A stretch of 64,000 bases of DNA from assembly GCA_016098155.1 (NCBI GenBank), contig JAAAJB010000050.1:32224-96223 (forward strand). Direction: 5' to 3'. Of the stretch, positions 34,308 to 45,200 are shown one piece after another. A program made the position numbers and the translations under genes. The notes under the pieces are model-generated. The model ran no database searches. It saw only the letters and a program-made list of their open reading frames with translations, and was not told where the DNA came from. Source of the stretch: Actinomortierella ambigua. Taxonomy: Eukaryota; Mortierellomycota; Mortierellomycetes; Mortierellales; Mortierellaceae. Every line of letters begins with the position of its first letter. Positions within the stretch are counted from its first letter, which is position 1.

Positions 34308-37300
34308 CGCAGCAGCAACAGAAGCAGCCACTGCAGCAGGGACATCATTCTGCATACACGATTGACGGTCCAGAGGCTGGATTGTCTGGTGGCCAACCAA
34401 GGTCATTTACCCCTCCAGGATTCTCACTTGCAAGCCAAGGCATGAAGGCGTCACAACATGTTGCCAGTGATTCAAAGCAAGGGCTGAGTCGTAATGGGTC
34501 TGTGGGGTCTGGTGGTCACTCTGCGTACTCGATTCCATCGTCATCAGAGGCAGGCTTTGGCCCCACCGGTGCGATTGGGTACTCTGGAGCCTCTATGGCC
34601 GCCCATGGAGGCAACGCTGCCTCGTCTGCGTCGCAACGGTTCTTTCAGGCGGCGCCTTCGTCGGCGCAGAGGCAGCTCTCCACAGGGCAGTCTAAACCAC
34701 AGCAGCAGCAGCAGCAACAACAACACCAACAACAGCAACAGCAGCCTTACGTACCACCACCTGTCTCATATCAATACTTGTCAGCATTTGGTCCAAGCTA
34801 CAAGCACACGGCAGCTACCTCGGGATATCAGAACCTGCCAAGGACGCATCGCCGCAGTATCCAACCGTTGACACTCGAGCAACAGCAACCCAAAGGAGGC
34901 GCATTCCGCTACGTTCGCACACAGGCTGATCTGTGGCCCCAGAGAGGGTCTCAAAAGTATCGGTCAATCGACGCTCATGGACACAGTATTAGTGTAAGGG
35001 AGTGAGGAGGCAATGGCGCCCACCACTTGCGAATCTAGAGTGAAAGGAAAGATGGAGTGAGAGATTGAGAGGGGGAGGGAGGTGTCCGAGGATGTTCTCA
35101 CCCCTCCTCACCTTCCTACTCCTCGCTCTCTCCCTCCCCCCCTGGTTGACGGTCGAATCTCCGTGCGACTTTTTTTTCTTTTACTGATCCAAGTTCTCCA
35201 ATTTCCATTCTATATTTTTAGCCTCTGCGTGCACTGACGACAATGTTGACACGGACATATTCTCACTGCAGCAAGGATTTCTGCTACGAGCCTTCGTATA
35301 ATCCTCGTCGAGTCTTGACCAAGCCTTCCAAGCCCATGCACAATGAGGGTTATGACAACGAGGATTACGATTATATTCTCTATGTTGGCGACATCCTTGG
35401 TAGCGAGGAGCGGCAGAGGTAACGTTGCACGGGCTAGACAAAAAGGATACATTTTGCATGTATGCACCCTTGTGTAATCATGTTCTAATCACGCGCTTGT
35501 CTGAATTCTTCCCAATTGTTTTTTTTTCTCTATTGTTTCTCATGTTTTACCAGGTATCAAATCTTGGATATTCTTGGCCAGGGTACGTTCGGCCAGGTGG
35601 TCAAGTGTCAGAATCTCAAGACGAATGCGATTGTGGCGGTCAAGGTGGTCAAGAACCGACCTGCGTATTTCAACCAGAGCATGATGGAAGTGACAGTCTT
35701 GGAGCTGTTGAACGAGCGATACGATCGGGAAGACAGGCATCACATTTTACGACTGATGGACACGTTTATTCACCGGCGACACCTATGCCTTGTCTTTGAG
35801 CTGCTTTCCGTCAACCTTTACGAGTTGATCAAGCAGAACCAGTTCCGAGGCCTCAGTATGAGTCTCGTCCGTGTGTTCACGGCCCAACTGCTGGATGCTC
35901 TTTGTGTGCTCAATGAAGCCAGGATCATCCACTGTGACCTCAAGCCTGAGAACGTGCTGCTCAAGAATCTGGAGACGCCGGCGATCAAGGTGATCGACTT
36001 TGGATCGGCGTGTCATGAGCAGCAGACGGTCTACACGTATATCCAGTCTCGGTTCTACAGGTCTCCCGAGGTGCTCATCGGTTTGCCATACTCTTCGTCG
36101 ATCGATATCTGGTCGGTGGGGTGCATCGCCGCCGAGTTGTTCTTGGGATTACCGTTGTTCCCTGGCAGTTCAGAGTATAACCAGATCACACGAATTGTCG
36201 AAATGTTGGGGATGCCCCCGACGTATATGCTGGAGATTGGCAAGACGGCACGCGAGTACTTTGAGGTGGTACGGCAGGGACCGGTCGGAAGTAGTGGCAT
36301 GCGCGGATCGGGATCGGCAGGAGGGCCTCAGAGGAAATATCGTCTCAAGTCTATGGAACAGTACTCTCGCGAGCATCGTGTGGTTGAACAGCCGAGTAAG
36401 CGCTACTTTCAGACGACGGCGTTACCGGACATCATCATGAGTTATCCCATGATGAAGAAGAACATGTCGCAGCGAGAGATTGACAAAGGTAACAAGAAGG
36501 GCAAGGAGCTTTTTTTATTTGTCCGAGAAAGAAAGGGGGGAAGGAGGAGAGGTGTGGTTTTCTTTTTGTATTTTCAAGGCGCATTTGGTTTTGTGTGACA
36601 TTTACTCATGTACACACATGTATCTTCCGCTTGTCGAATTTCTTTTATCACAGAGATGGCAACGCGACAGTCATTTATCAACTTTTTGCAAGGCCTTTTG
36701 AATCTGAACCCGATCGAGCGATGGTCACCCCATCAGGCAAAGATGCATCCCTTTATCACAGGCGAGGTCTTTACAGGACGTTTTGTACCACCCAGCATCC
36801 CCAAGAAGGTTATCACAATGGAGAACTCGGCCAGGCTGGAACCTACCATGCCCCAAAACTCGCATGCCGCACGGAGGGCTTCTCTCTCGAACTCAGCAAC
36901 AGCAGCAGCGACAGCATTCTCGTCCACGGCATCTGTACGGAAAGCAGGAGCGTCAGCGGTCAATCAGCCACCGTCGGGATCATCATCGGCCTCTGCAGCA
37001 GCAGGAGTAACAGCAGCAGCGGCAGCATCTTCTCAGCAGGGCGCATCGACCTCAAGGTTTGCAGGGGGTACGACGGCCGGTCAAACGGATAGGGTTCCTC
37101 GTCAAACCATGGGTACGTTCGATTCTCCTGGACTTGGCCAGGCGATGAGCGAGAGCAGTAGCGAGAGTTCGTTGGGATCCATGCTGACAAGCACGCCCTC
37201 AAGTGATACGTATGGGGTTGGTGGTGGTGAAAGTACTGGAGGCAGAGGACTCCACTCTGCTCTATCGTCCACTACCACTGCCACCACACAGGTGGCAGAG

Positions 37301-39109
37301 ACTGCGCAGCCATCGAACACTGGTTCAGCTGCCCCACTGTCGACCTGTGGGACACCCGCGACAAAGAGCGGCGCCCGTGCACCCAAGAGCAAGTTGGAGC
37401 TGGAAGAAGATAATGAAGAAGGAGACGGCGAAGAAGACGAAGACGAGGATGACGACGACGACGACGACGACGAGCGGATGGGTGAGAGCAGTTCTGAATC
37501 AGCCGACAGTCTCGACGACGACGACACACAGGACAGCGGCGAGAGTGAGAGTGGATCCAGCGACGACTCTGTGGCGGATGAAATGGAGGAACTTTCGATC
37601 TCCAACGATGTGGACGCAGCGGAGGTACCGCCCACAAGTGCACTGGGTGGTGTCCGCCTCCCGCGGCACAGTGGCACCGAACGTAGAGGTGTCAAAGGCG
37701 AGGGTGAGGTGGTGGACTATGATGAGGCTGAAGGAGACGATGCTTTGGATCGTCTTGCGCAGAACATTGGATGGGATGACATCATGCCAGGATCGGGAGC
37801 GGCGTATACCACCGGTGGCAGTAGCTCATCATACTCACAGCACCGACCTCGCGCCACAACAATGGGAACGGTCGAGGTTCCTCGCACCATGGCCCAGTTG
37901 GCAGCCGCCATGAACCCGCACGTGGGCAGCAAGGGCGGTGTTGGGCCAACAGGCGCTGCAGGCGTGTCGGGTGAAGCAAGGGCTGGCGTTCTTCCGTCAG
38001 CATCTAGAGCTGTTCATGGTCCGATTCACACTGGCGGAGGAGGAGTAGGAGTGGGAGGAGGATATCGAGGAGGAGGAGGAGGAAATGGTGGTTTGGGTCG
38101 TAATGGTGGCAGCAGCGCTCAGCATGCTGATGCGCCTTCGGAGATCATCGTGGAGAGTACCAGTTTATCGGGAGCTCGGAATGCCTCGATGCCGTCACCC
38201 ATGTCGTCCGGATCGACAACATCTGTCGGACTTGATCGAATTCCAGAACAGTCGGAGAATCCATCACCGGTCCAAGATCAAAGCCCGTCGCGGATGCAAA
38301 AGGCAGCCGCCATCACGAGCACCTCGTCTTCCTCGGCGACGGCGGGAGCAGCACCAGCAGCAGTAGCGGGAGTAGCCGGAGCCGGAGTAGGAGCTCGTGG
38401 GCTGGGTAGCCACAACAATGGACCACCCGTGAACCGACGTGGATTCCTTGTGCGGAGCGGAAGCGACATTACGGGAATCCTGTCGTTGATCAACAGCCCT
38501 GGGGGACTGAGCGGAGCGAGTTTGAGAAACCGCGCAGAAGGATCGGCAGCAGCATCAGCATCGGCATCATCAGCATCAGTAGCAGCAGCGGACGGTCCCC
38601 AGGCGTCACCGTCCTCGACTGCGCGATCCAAAGCAGCCGATGTCATGGTTGGCAAGCCAGGGTCGCCGCCAGGAGCTCAGCACCAACCTCTACTTCCTCC
38701 ACCGCCACCACCACAGGATAACCTGACTCCGCTACAGAGGATGCAGCAGCAGCTCCGCCAGAGTCAGTCTGCTTCGGCCCAGTATCAACAACAGAAGCGG
38801 TACCACTTTGGATATCCTCAGTCGGGATCGAGTCATTCTGGGTTGTCGTCGAGTGATGATGAGGACGAAGACAAGGAGGATGAGGATGGGGATGACGATG
38901 ATGATGACGATGACGACGACGGCGACGACGACGACGACAACGAAGAGAAAGAACAGGAGGAGGAGGAAGAAGGAGTAGTGGAGCAAGAGGACGATGGACG
39001 GAGTAGCAGCGGTGAGCAAGAGGACCGGGAGGTGGTTGTAGCAGTTCACGAGGACGAGCAGCCCAAGGACCCACAGTCGAAATCGGGAGATTTGTCGCAC
39101 CATGCATAG
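32159..39109 (+). CDS. YAK1: Yak1-like DYRK-family protein kinase, very large form
   Basis: Four exons (32159-34993, 35222-35418, 35554-36488, 36654-39109) give 2,140 residues, much longer than yeast Yak1 (807). The first 940 residues are Gln/His/Pro/Ser-rich with several poly-Gln runs. The Yak1-type pre-kinase box is in exon 2: NPRRVLTKPSKPMHNEGYDN. The kinase domain (about 1011-1380) shows LGQGTFGQVVKC, HCDLKPENVLL, VIDFGSACHE and the DYRK activation loop YTYIQSRFYRSPE, whose second Tyr is autophosphorylated in this family. A Gly/Ser insert lies before the last lobe, and NLNPIERWSPHQAKMHPFITG closes it. The 730-residue tail is Ser/Ala/Gly-rich with Asp/Glu runs. Yak1 kinases restrain growth under stress, opposed to PKA. 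The start is the first ATG after a CT-rich leader. The joins all preserve frame. Confidence 0.92.
32392..32470 (+). repeat. CAA/CAG/CCA trinucleotide tracts (poly-Gln/Pro/His)
   Basis: Mixed CAA, CAG and CCA codons encode alternating poly-Gln, Pro and His runs in the disordered N-terminal part of the Yak1-like kinase. Similar runs recur near 34270-34340 and 34700-34750. Confidence 0.7.
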
Positions 39110-39162
39110 TCCACGTTGTCATTGTTATAGGAGGGAGCGTTACGGCGGTGTAAAGAAGGAGT

Positions 39163-39183
39163 CTTTTTTTTTTTTTTTTTTTT
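39163..39183 (+). repeat. Poly-T run
   Basis: Twenty-one consecutive T bases, 54 bp after the Yak1 stop codon. Confidence 0.8.
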
Positions 39184-39383
39184 GGGGGCAGTGTTTCGAT
39201 TTTTGCTTTTTAGGGGGTTCGTGTATGTGTCTATGCATGTGTGAGTCGGTGTATGAATGATTGCTGTATGCATGTATTCCTCTTAGAAGTCGTTGGAGCT
39301 CTTTCTCTAACGGTTGTCAGTCTGGGTGCTGTGATTCATCAGCATGGTCCGTGTGCTGATACTGATAACTGACAAAGCCTCCA

Positions 39384-39390
39384 TGACTCA
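39384..39390 (+). promoter_or_regulatory. Gcn4-type site TGACTCA
   Basis: A perfect match to the bZIP Gcn4/Cpc1 consensus, 64 bp upstream of a TATA-like element and 394 bp before the aspartokinase start. Gcn4 activates HOM3 and other amino-acid genes in yeast. A second perfect site (TGAGTCA, reverse orientation) lies at 39700-39706. Confidence 0.6.
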
Positions 39391-39699
39391 ATTGGTTTTG
39401 ATATTTGGGAAGAGGGGTGACAATCGGACTTTGGAACTGAGCCTCTAGTATCATATAAGAGCTGGCTTCACTTCTCACCACCACCACCACCACCCCCTAT
39501 CGTGTTCTATTTCTCCTCTGTTTCTGCCCAAAGACACAGCCAATAATACCTTTGCAACAAGTCGACTGTCGCTCTATCTCATTGCCCCTTTGTTCAACTC
39601 TTATTTCTATTTCAATCTTTCATTCGTTCATTCATTCATTCATTCTCTTCTTCCTCCACAATTCATTCAACTCACCCTTTGTGATTGCACTTTTTTTTT

Positions 39700-39706
39700 T
39701 GAGTCA
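39700..39706 (-). promoter_or_regulatory. Second Gcn4-type site TGAGTCA
   Basis: The reverse complement of TGACTCA, 78 bp upstream of the aspartokinase ATG. It may lie in the 5' leader if transcription starts from the TATA element at 39454. Confidence 0.45.
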
Positions 39707-39783
39707 AAGTACAAGTCTCCACCCCCCTCCCTACTTTTGTGTTTCATATCACCCTCTCCTTCCTCTTTCAAGAAAAAAAAAAC

Positions 39784-41871
39784 ATGACGGCTTCCCCTCT
39801 GAGAAAGTCCCTGCAGATCCAGGTCTCGGACTCGGTCCAGCCATATACCAACGGCTTTAGCCATAGCCAGCGCCAACATCGTCCATGGCTGGTCCAAAAG
39901 TTTGGTGGCACCAGCATTGGCAAGTTTATCGAGAATATTACCGGCACCATCGTGCAGTAAGTTTTGATAATCCCCCAGGGTCCTTCCTTTTCTCTGTAAC
40001 CTTCTAGTGGGGAGACTGAGCAAAAAGAGTGCAGCTGGGATGTGTTGGTTTTTTGCTCAGGAACAGATCAGAGATAGGGAAAATGTCTATTAATCCGGTT
40101 CTTGTCTCTCTCTCTCTCTTTCTCCTTCTGTGTATCTAGATCATACCTCCCCACGAACCGCGTGGTCGTTGTCTGCTCGGCAAGAAGCAGCGAGACAAAG
40201 TCAAAGGGCACCACCAACAGGTATGCAGCTTGCTCCCCCGAAGCGATAGAGAGACAGAGAGGGGAGGGGGGAATGGGGTGCTACTGCAGCAGAGCGATTT
40301 TTTGGACTGCCCACATTTTTTTATTTTTCTCGCTGCCCTTTTTGCTCCGATTTTGGTATCCCTTCCCTCTCTCTGACTCAGTGGGCATCGGGAGATTAAT
40401 CTCTTGGGTTGGGTTCTCTCCACTTTGTACCACCCATCATCGTGCGAAAAAAAAAATGCATGTACGTGAGAGAGAAAGAGAACCAAGCTAACCATCTCAA
40501 GTCTATCTCTTTCTCTTTTGTTCTAGACTGTTGAATGCAGCAGCATCGGCACTAGAGCCGGGCTCGGTCGAGTTTGTCAAGATTGTGCAGGAGATCCGCG
40601 ACGACCACCTCGAGGCGGCACGCACACACATTGGCGACAGTGAGATTCTCAAGCGGGTCGAGACCGAGATCCAGCAGGACTGCGACCGGTTAAAGGCCTT
40701 TTTGGAGGCGGCGCAGATCATCGAGGAGATCTCACCGCGGTCCAAGGACATCATCATGGCCGTGGGCGAGAAGCTGTCGTGCAGGATCGTGGCCGGCCTG
40801 CTCGAGGACCGCGGTGTCGAGACCGAGTTTGTCAATCTCGAGAATGTGATCGAGGCCAATTTTGACATCAACTCGCTTGACCAAAACTTTTACGACTACC
40901 TCTCCCGCGTCTTTGCCGCCGCCGTCTCCAAGTGTGGCCACCGCGTCCCCGTCGTCACCGGCTTCTTTGGCTGTGTCCCCGGCAGTCTGTTGACCAGCAT
41001 CGGCCGAGGCTACACCGATCTGGCCGCGGCCTTGATTGCCGTAGGCCTCGATGCGGAGGAGCTGCAGGTATGGAAGGAGGTCGACGGCATCTTCACCGCA
41101 GACCCTCGCAAGGTCAAGGGCGCTCGGTTACTCAACATCATTACGCCCGAGGAGGCCTCCGAGTTGACCTACTATGGCTCTGAGGTGATCCACCCGTTCA
41201 CGATGGAGCAGGTCATCCGTGCTCAGATCCCGATCCGCATCAAGAACGTCATGAATCCCTCCGGCGCCGGTACCATCATCTTCCCCGATGCACCCTCCGG
41301 TGTGTCCACGCCCAGCGGCCGCATGACACCGCCACCGTCGTCCAAGGTGCTGCTGGAGAACGGCTACCAACTGGACCTGTCGCGCCGACATCCTACGGCG
41401 GTGACGATCAAGGACAATATCTGGGTGCTGAACATCCACTCGAACCGCAAGTCGGTCTCGCACGGTTTCTTCGCTCAGATCTTTGGCACGCTGGATCGGT
41501 ATGGGATCGCGGTCGATTTGATCTCGACCTCGGAGGTCCACATCTCGATGGCGCTCGGCGGCAATGTCAACGAGGTCGAGATGGAGAAGGCCATGGCCTC
41601 GCTGCGCTCGATCGGCTCCGTCGAGCTGATGAAGAACATGGCCATCTTGTCGCTCGTCGGTAAGCAGATGAAGAACATGGTCGGTATCTCCGGTCGCATG
41701 TTCAGTACCCTGGCCAAGGCCAACATCAACATTGAAATGATCTCCCAGGGCGCTTCCGAAATCAACATCTCCTGTGTCATCCTGGAGGCCCAGGCCATCC
41801 AGGCCATGAACGTCATCCATGAGGAGCTCCTCCGCGACGTTGGCAAGTTGCCCGAAAGCTTTTACATGTAG
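39784..41871 (+). CDS. HOM3: Aspartokinase (aspartate kinase)
   Basis: Three exons (39784-39956, 40140-40220, 40527-41871) give 532 residues, close to yeast Hom3 (527). It phosphorylates aspartate, the first step to threonine, methionine and isoleucine. Residues 39-44 are the substrate-binding KFGGTS. VVVVCSARSS follows, then PVVTGFFGC and GRGYTDLAAALIA of the kinase fold. The C-terminal half has two ACT-type regulatory segments (about residues 365-440 and 445-520, for example LVGKQMKNMVGISGRMFS), which in fungi mediate threonine inhibition. Introns 1 and 2 divide the N-terminal kinase region; phases agree. Upstream Gcn4-type sites suggest control by general amino-acid starvation. It is convergent with the Dnt1-like gene. 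Confidence 0.95.
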
Positions 41872-42274
41872 AGATCAGGGCGCTCAACAATAACAACAGC
41901 AGCAATGACAACAATCACAAGCACGACTACATCATAAGCAGCAAAAAAAAAAAAAATATGGTTGACCAGGGGATAGCACATCAAAGAGGCAGCCCCCGAG
42001 CCTCCAATTCCCACCTACTACCCCCATCCTCCCACTGTACCCCATTGTACCATTACCATTACCATTGGAAAAAAAATAAAAATAGTTGAATAGACGCTCT
42101 TCGTCTATTTTCCTATACATGAACATCGAAACTAGATATGGGTAGATGGCGAGGGATTATGCAAATATATGATGGCCCAAAAAAAAATGGTAGGATTGAA
42201 AAGGATGCGCGCATTGGAAAACAGCCATGGTGCATGCAGCTATTTTTTTTTGTGCCCATACTTTCCTTTCCTTT
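41872..42274. other. Convergent gap between aspartokinase and Dnt1-like gene
   Basis: About 400 bp holding both 3' ends. CAA-rich sequence and A13 (41943-41955) are followed by an AATAAA-like signal near 42075 for the aspartokinase. No gene is seen. Confidence 0.55.
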
Positions 42275-45200
42275 TTAGAACATGTTCTCCATACGCTTCC
42301 CACCACCTCGTGCGCGGCCTCGCTTTCTTCCCGCTCCTGCTTCTCCTCGGCGAATGCCTGTCTGTTGTGGATGGTTCGGGATCGGTCCCCTGCCACTGTT
42401 TTGTTGCCATGCCGACGCCAGCATCGAGGTGTTAATCATGAAGTCGTGGCCCATGGCTGTCGTCTTACCCTTCTTGGTAAGGTTTTCCAGCTTGGAGAGA
42501 TCATAGTTGAGTTCATGCGACTCATCCAAGTCCTCGTCCTCGTCGTCGTCGTCGTCGTCTTGGTTTGTCGTCGTCGTCTTTCGCTTGCTACCCGCAACAC
42601 GCACCATCTTGGCTGTCGTCCTGCGGACCGACTTGTCGTACGGCTCGCTACTACCACTTCTTCTAGCACCGGCCTTCTTGTTCTTCTGACCACTACCACC
42701 ACCACCATCACCACCATGGCGACCACCGTCGTCGCCGTCCGAGCTGTCCGAGTCCGAATCTGCAACAAACGCATCACTACTATCGTCGTCGCTATCGTCA
42801 TCGCTATCCATCGTCGCGGCCAGTCCAGCAATCCGTCGTGGTCGAACGGCCTTCTTCTTGTCCTTGTTGGTCACCTCCTCATCCTCCTTTTCCTCTTCGC
42901 CCTCGTCTGCGTCCTTGTGCGCGTCCGCCCTTTTCAGAAACGCCGAGACCTTGGCAGCATCGTCGACTTCGAGATCGTCCAGGAAGGAAGTCTTGGAGGA
43001 CCTTCGTCGTTGTGACAAATGCTGTTGCTGCTGCTGCTTTTGCTGCTGTTGCGTTGCTGCTTTGGACGACGATGCGACGCCGGTCTGGCTCGTCGTCGGT
43101 GGGTGGGAACTACTACTACCCGAGGTCGTGGTGGCCGAAGCGGTCTTGCTACGACCAATGGTCGCCCCGCGTAGGAACGAGCTCTTGGCCAGCGAGGACA
43201 ACGGCGCCAGGAAGGGAAGCGCGCCCGAGGCAGCGGCCGACGGCATGCTCGAGAACGATGACAGCCGTGTGAGTGGACTGCTCGTCAGGTTGGTCACAGG
43301 CCGCACCAGGGATGCCACCGTGAACGGCGGTGGGAGCGTGCTGGCAGCGGCGGTATTGGCGCTAGTCGCATGCGCCTGTGTGCTCTCGTGGGCGTTGGGC
43401 TTTCGGGTGACCGAGGCTGGAGGTGCAGGAGTTGCAGTCTTGGTGGGTGCTCGAGAAGAAGAAGAAAGAGGAGGAGGGGAGGTGAGTGTGGGAGCCGGTG
43501 TTGGCGACGAGATAGGTGTGGGAGAGGGAGATCGCGCTGCTACATCGTCGGCTGGGGTATCCGGTAGATCATGGGCAACGGCGGCAGCGTCGTCGTCTGC
43601 GAGCGGTGGGGAGACCCGTCGGAGAGACGATGACGGAGCAGTGCTGTTGGAAGAAGCCGATGAGTCGGAGGAGGACGAGTCGGAGGACGACGACGACGAG
43701 GTCGAGGTGTCAGAGTCGTTGCCATCGTCCTTTTCGGATTCGGACGACGAGGACGACGAAGACGACGACGAAGAGGTGTCCGAGTCACTCTCAATCACAG
43801 GCTGACTTAACACCGCCTTGGTGGCAGCAGCAGCCGCCGCAGCGGCTGCTCGCTGGGGCTTCATGCGTGTCGTCCTGCCAGCAGTCTCGGTCTCAGCCAT
43901 GTCGGTCTCCATCGCTAGACCTGAAATGGCGAGCCCTTCAAGACTCTTCTTGCCTCTCTGGGTCGTTGCAATCACCGGTGCAGCAGCAGGGGCAGCAGGG
44001 GTCAACGTCGAGCGGCGCGCCATCGAGCTGACAATCGAGGGAGGACCTGAGACCGAGATGCCTCGTGATCCTCGTGCACGACTCTGTAGAGCGGCTTCCT
44101 CGTCTTGGCTGCTCAGGGCATTGTCGCCGTCGTCCTCGCTCTCACTGCTGTCGTCGCCAAGCGCACCCATTGCGCCCATCGCCAGCGCGGCCAACAATGG
44201 CGTCGACCGCTCAGAGGCAATACTGGGCCGTGCCGACAAGTCCGTCTCCATTGGTGAGGATGCGCGTTGTGATGGCTGCTCTGATTTCTGCTGCTGGTAC
44301 AGAGCCGATAGGGACATGGGTCGCGTGGCCGGCGACGCGACCGGGGACATGGGGTGTCGAGGCACGTCGAGCATGGCCGAAAGCATCTTGGGCTTCATGG
44401 TGGCTGATTTGGGGGTGCTGCTGCTGCTGGTGGCGCTACTGCTGCTCGCGCTAGCCTGTTGACTCTTGCGCAGTGATGAGAAGAGACTTGCGTCAAAGTC
44501 ATCATCGTCATCATCATCATCATTGTCGTTGTCTTCTTCTTCTTTGTCCTCTTGTTGTGGTGACGATAACCGCTGGGTTGGCTGCTGTGCGCTTATGAAA
44601 GACTTTTGTGTTGTTGCCTCCCCTTTCTCCTCTGTGTTGGGAGAAGCATCTGATGTCAAAGTCGCAGGGATAGGAGTTTCCTCAAGAGGTGGTGCGGTTG
44701 TCATAACAGTGTCGGCTACGTTACCAGCTTTGGTTGGCTGTACAGACTCTGGTTCTGGTTCTAGCTCTGGCTCTGTTTCTGTCGATGGTGCAGGCACAGG
44801 TTGCTGCTCTTCGGAGAGCTTTGCCTTGGGCGGGCGGCCAGGCTTGCGTTTCGTCGGGGTAGTTGGTATCACCGGGCTTGATTCATCGCCCTTAGAAGTG
44901 TCCGATGCCTCGTCGACGGCCTTGGCTCTGGGTGGGCGGCCAGGCTTGCGTTTCGTCGGGGTAGTTGGCATCACCGGGCTTGATTCATCGCCCTTAGAAG
45001 TGTCTGATGCCTCGTCGACAGCCTTGGCTCTGGGTGGGCGGCCTGGCTTGCGCCTGGGGGGAGTGGTTTCCTGAGGTGGTGAAGAAACAGCTTCCTGCGA
45101 AGAAGAGGCTTGTTGTTTGGTGACCGCCTTGTCTTCTTGTGCTCCATCGACAGCCATGGGCTTGGCTTTAGGTGGGCGACCCGGCCTGCGCTTTGTCGGT

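Larger units (their letters stand above)
39110..39783. other. Intergenic region with aspartokinase promoter
   Basis: It begins with a 21-base T run (39163-39183) after the Yak1 gene. The right half is a promoter: TGACTCA at 39384-39390, TATAAG at 39454-39459, then CA- and CATT-rich sequence (ATTC repeats at 39620-39645) and TGAGTCA at 39700-39706. Confidence 0.6.

Noticed and set aside
42858..43805. Plus-strand frames opposite the Dnt1-like gene
   Set aside because: Shadow frames of Ser/Asp-rich repeats; the minus-strand frame has the conserved N-terminal domain and correct splicing.
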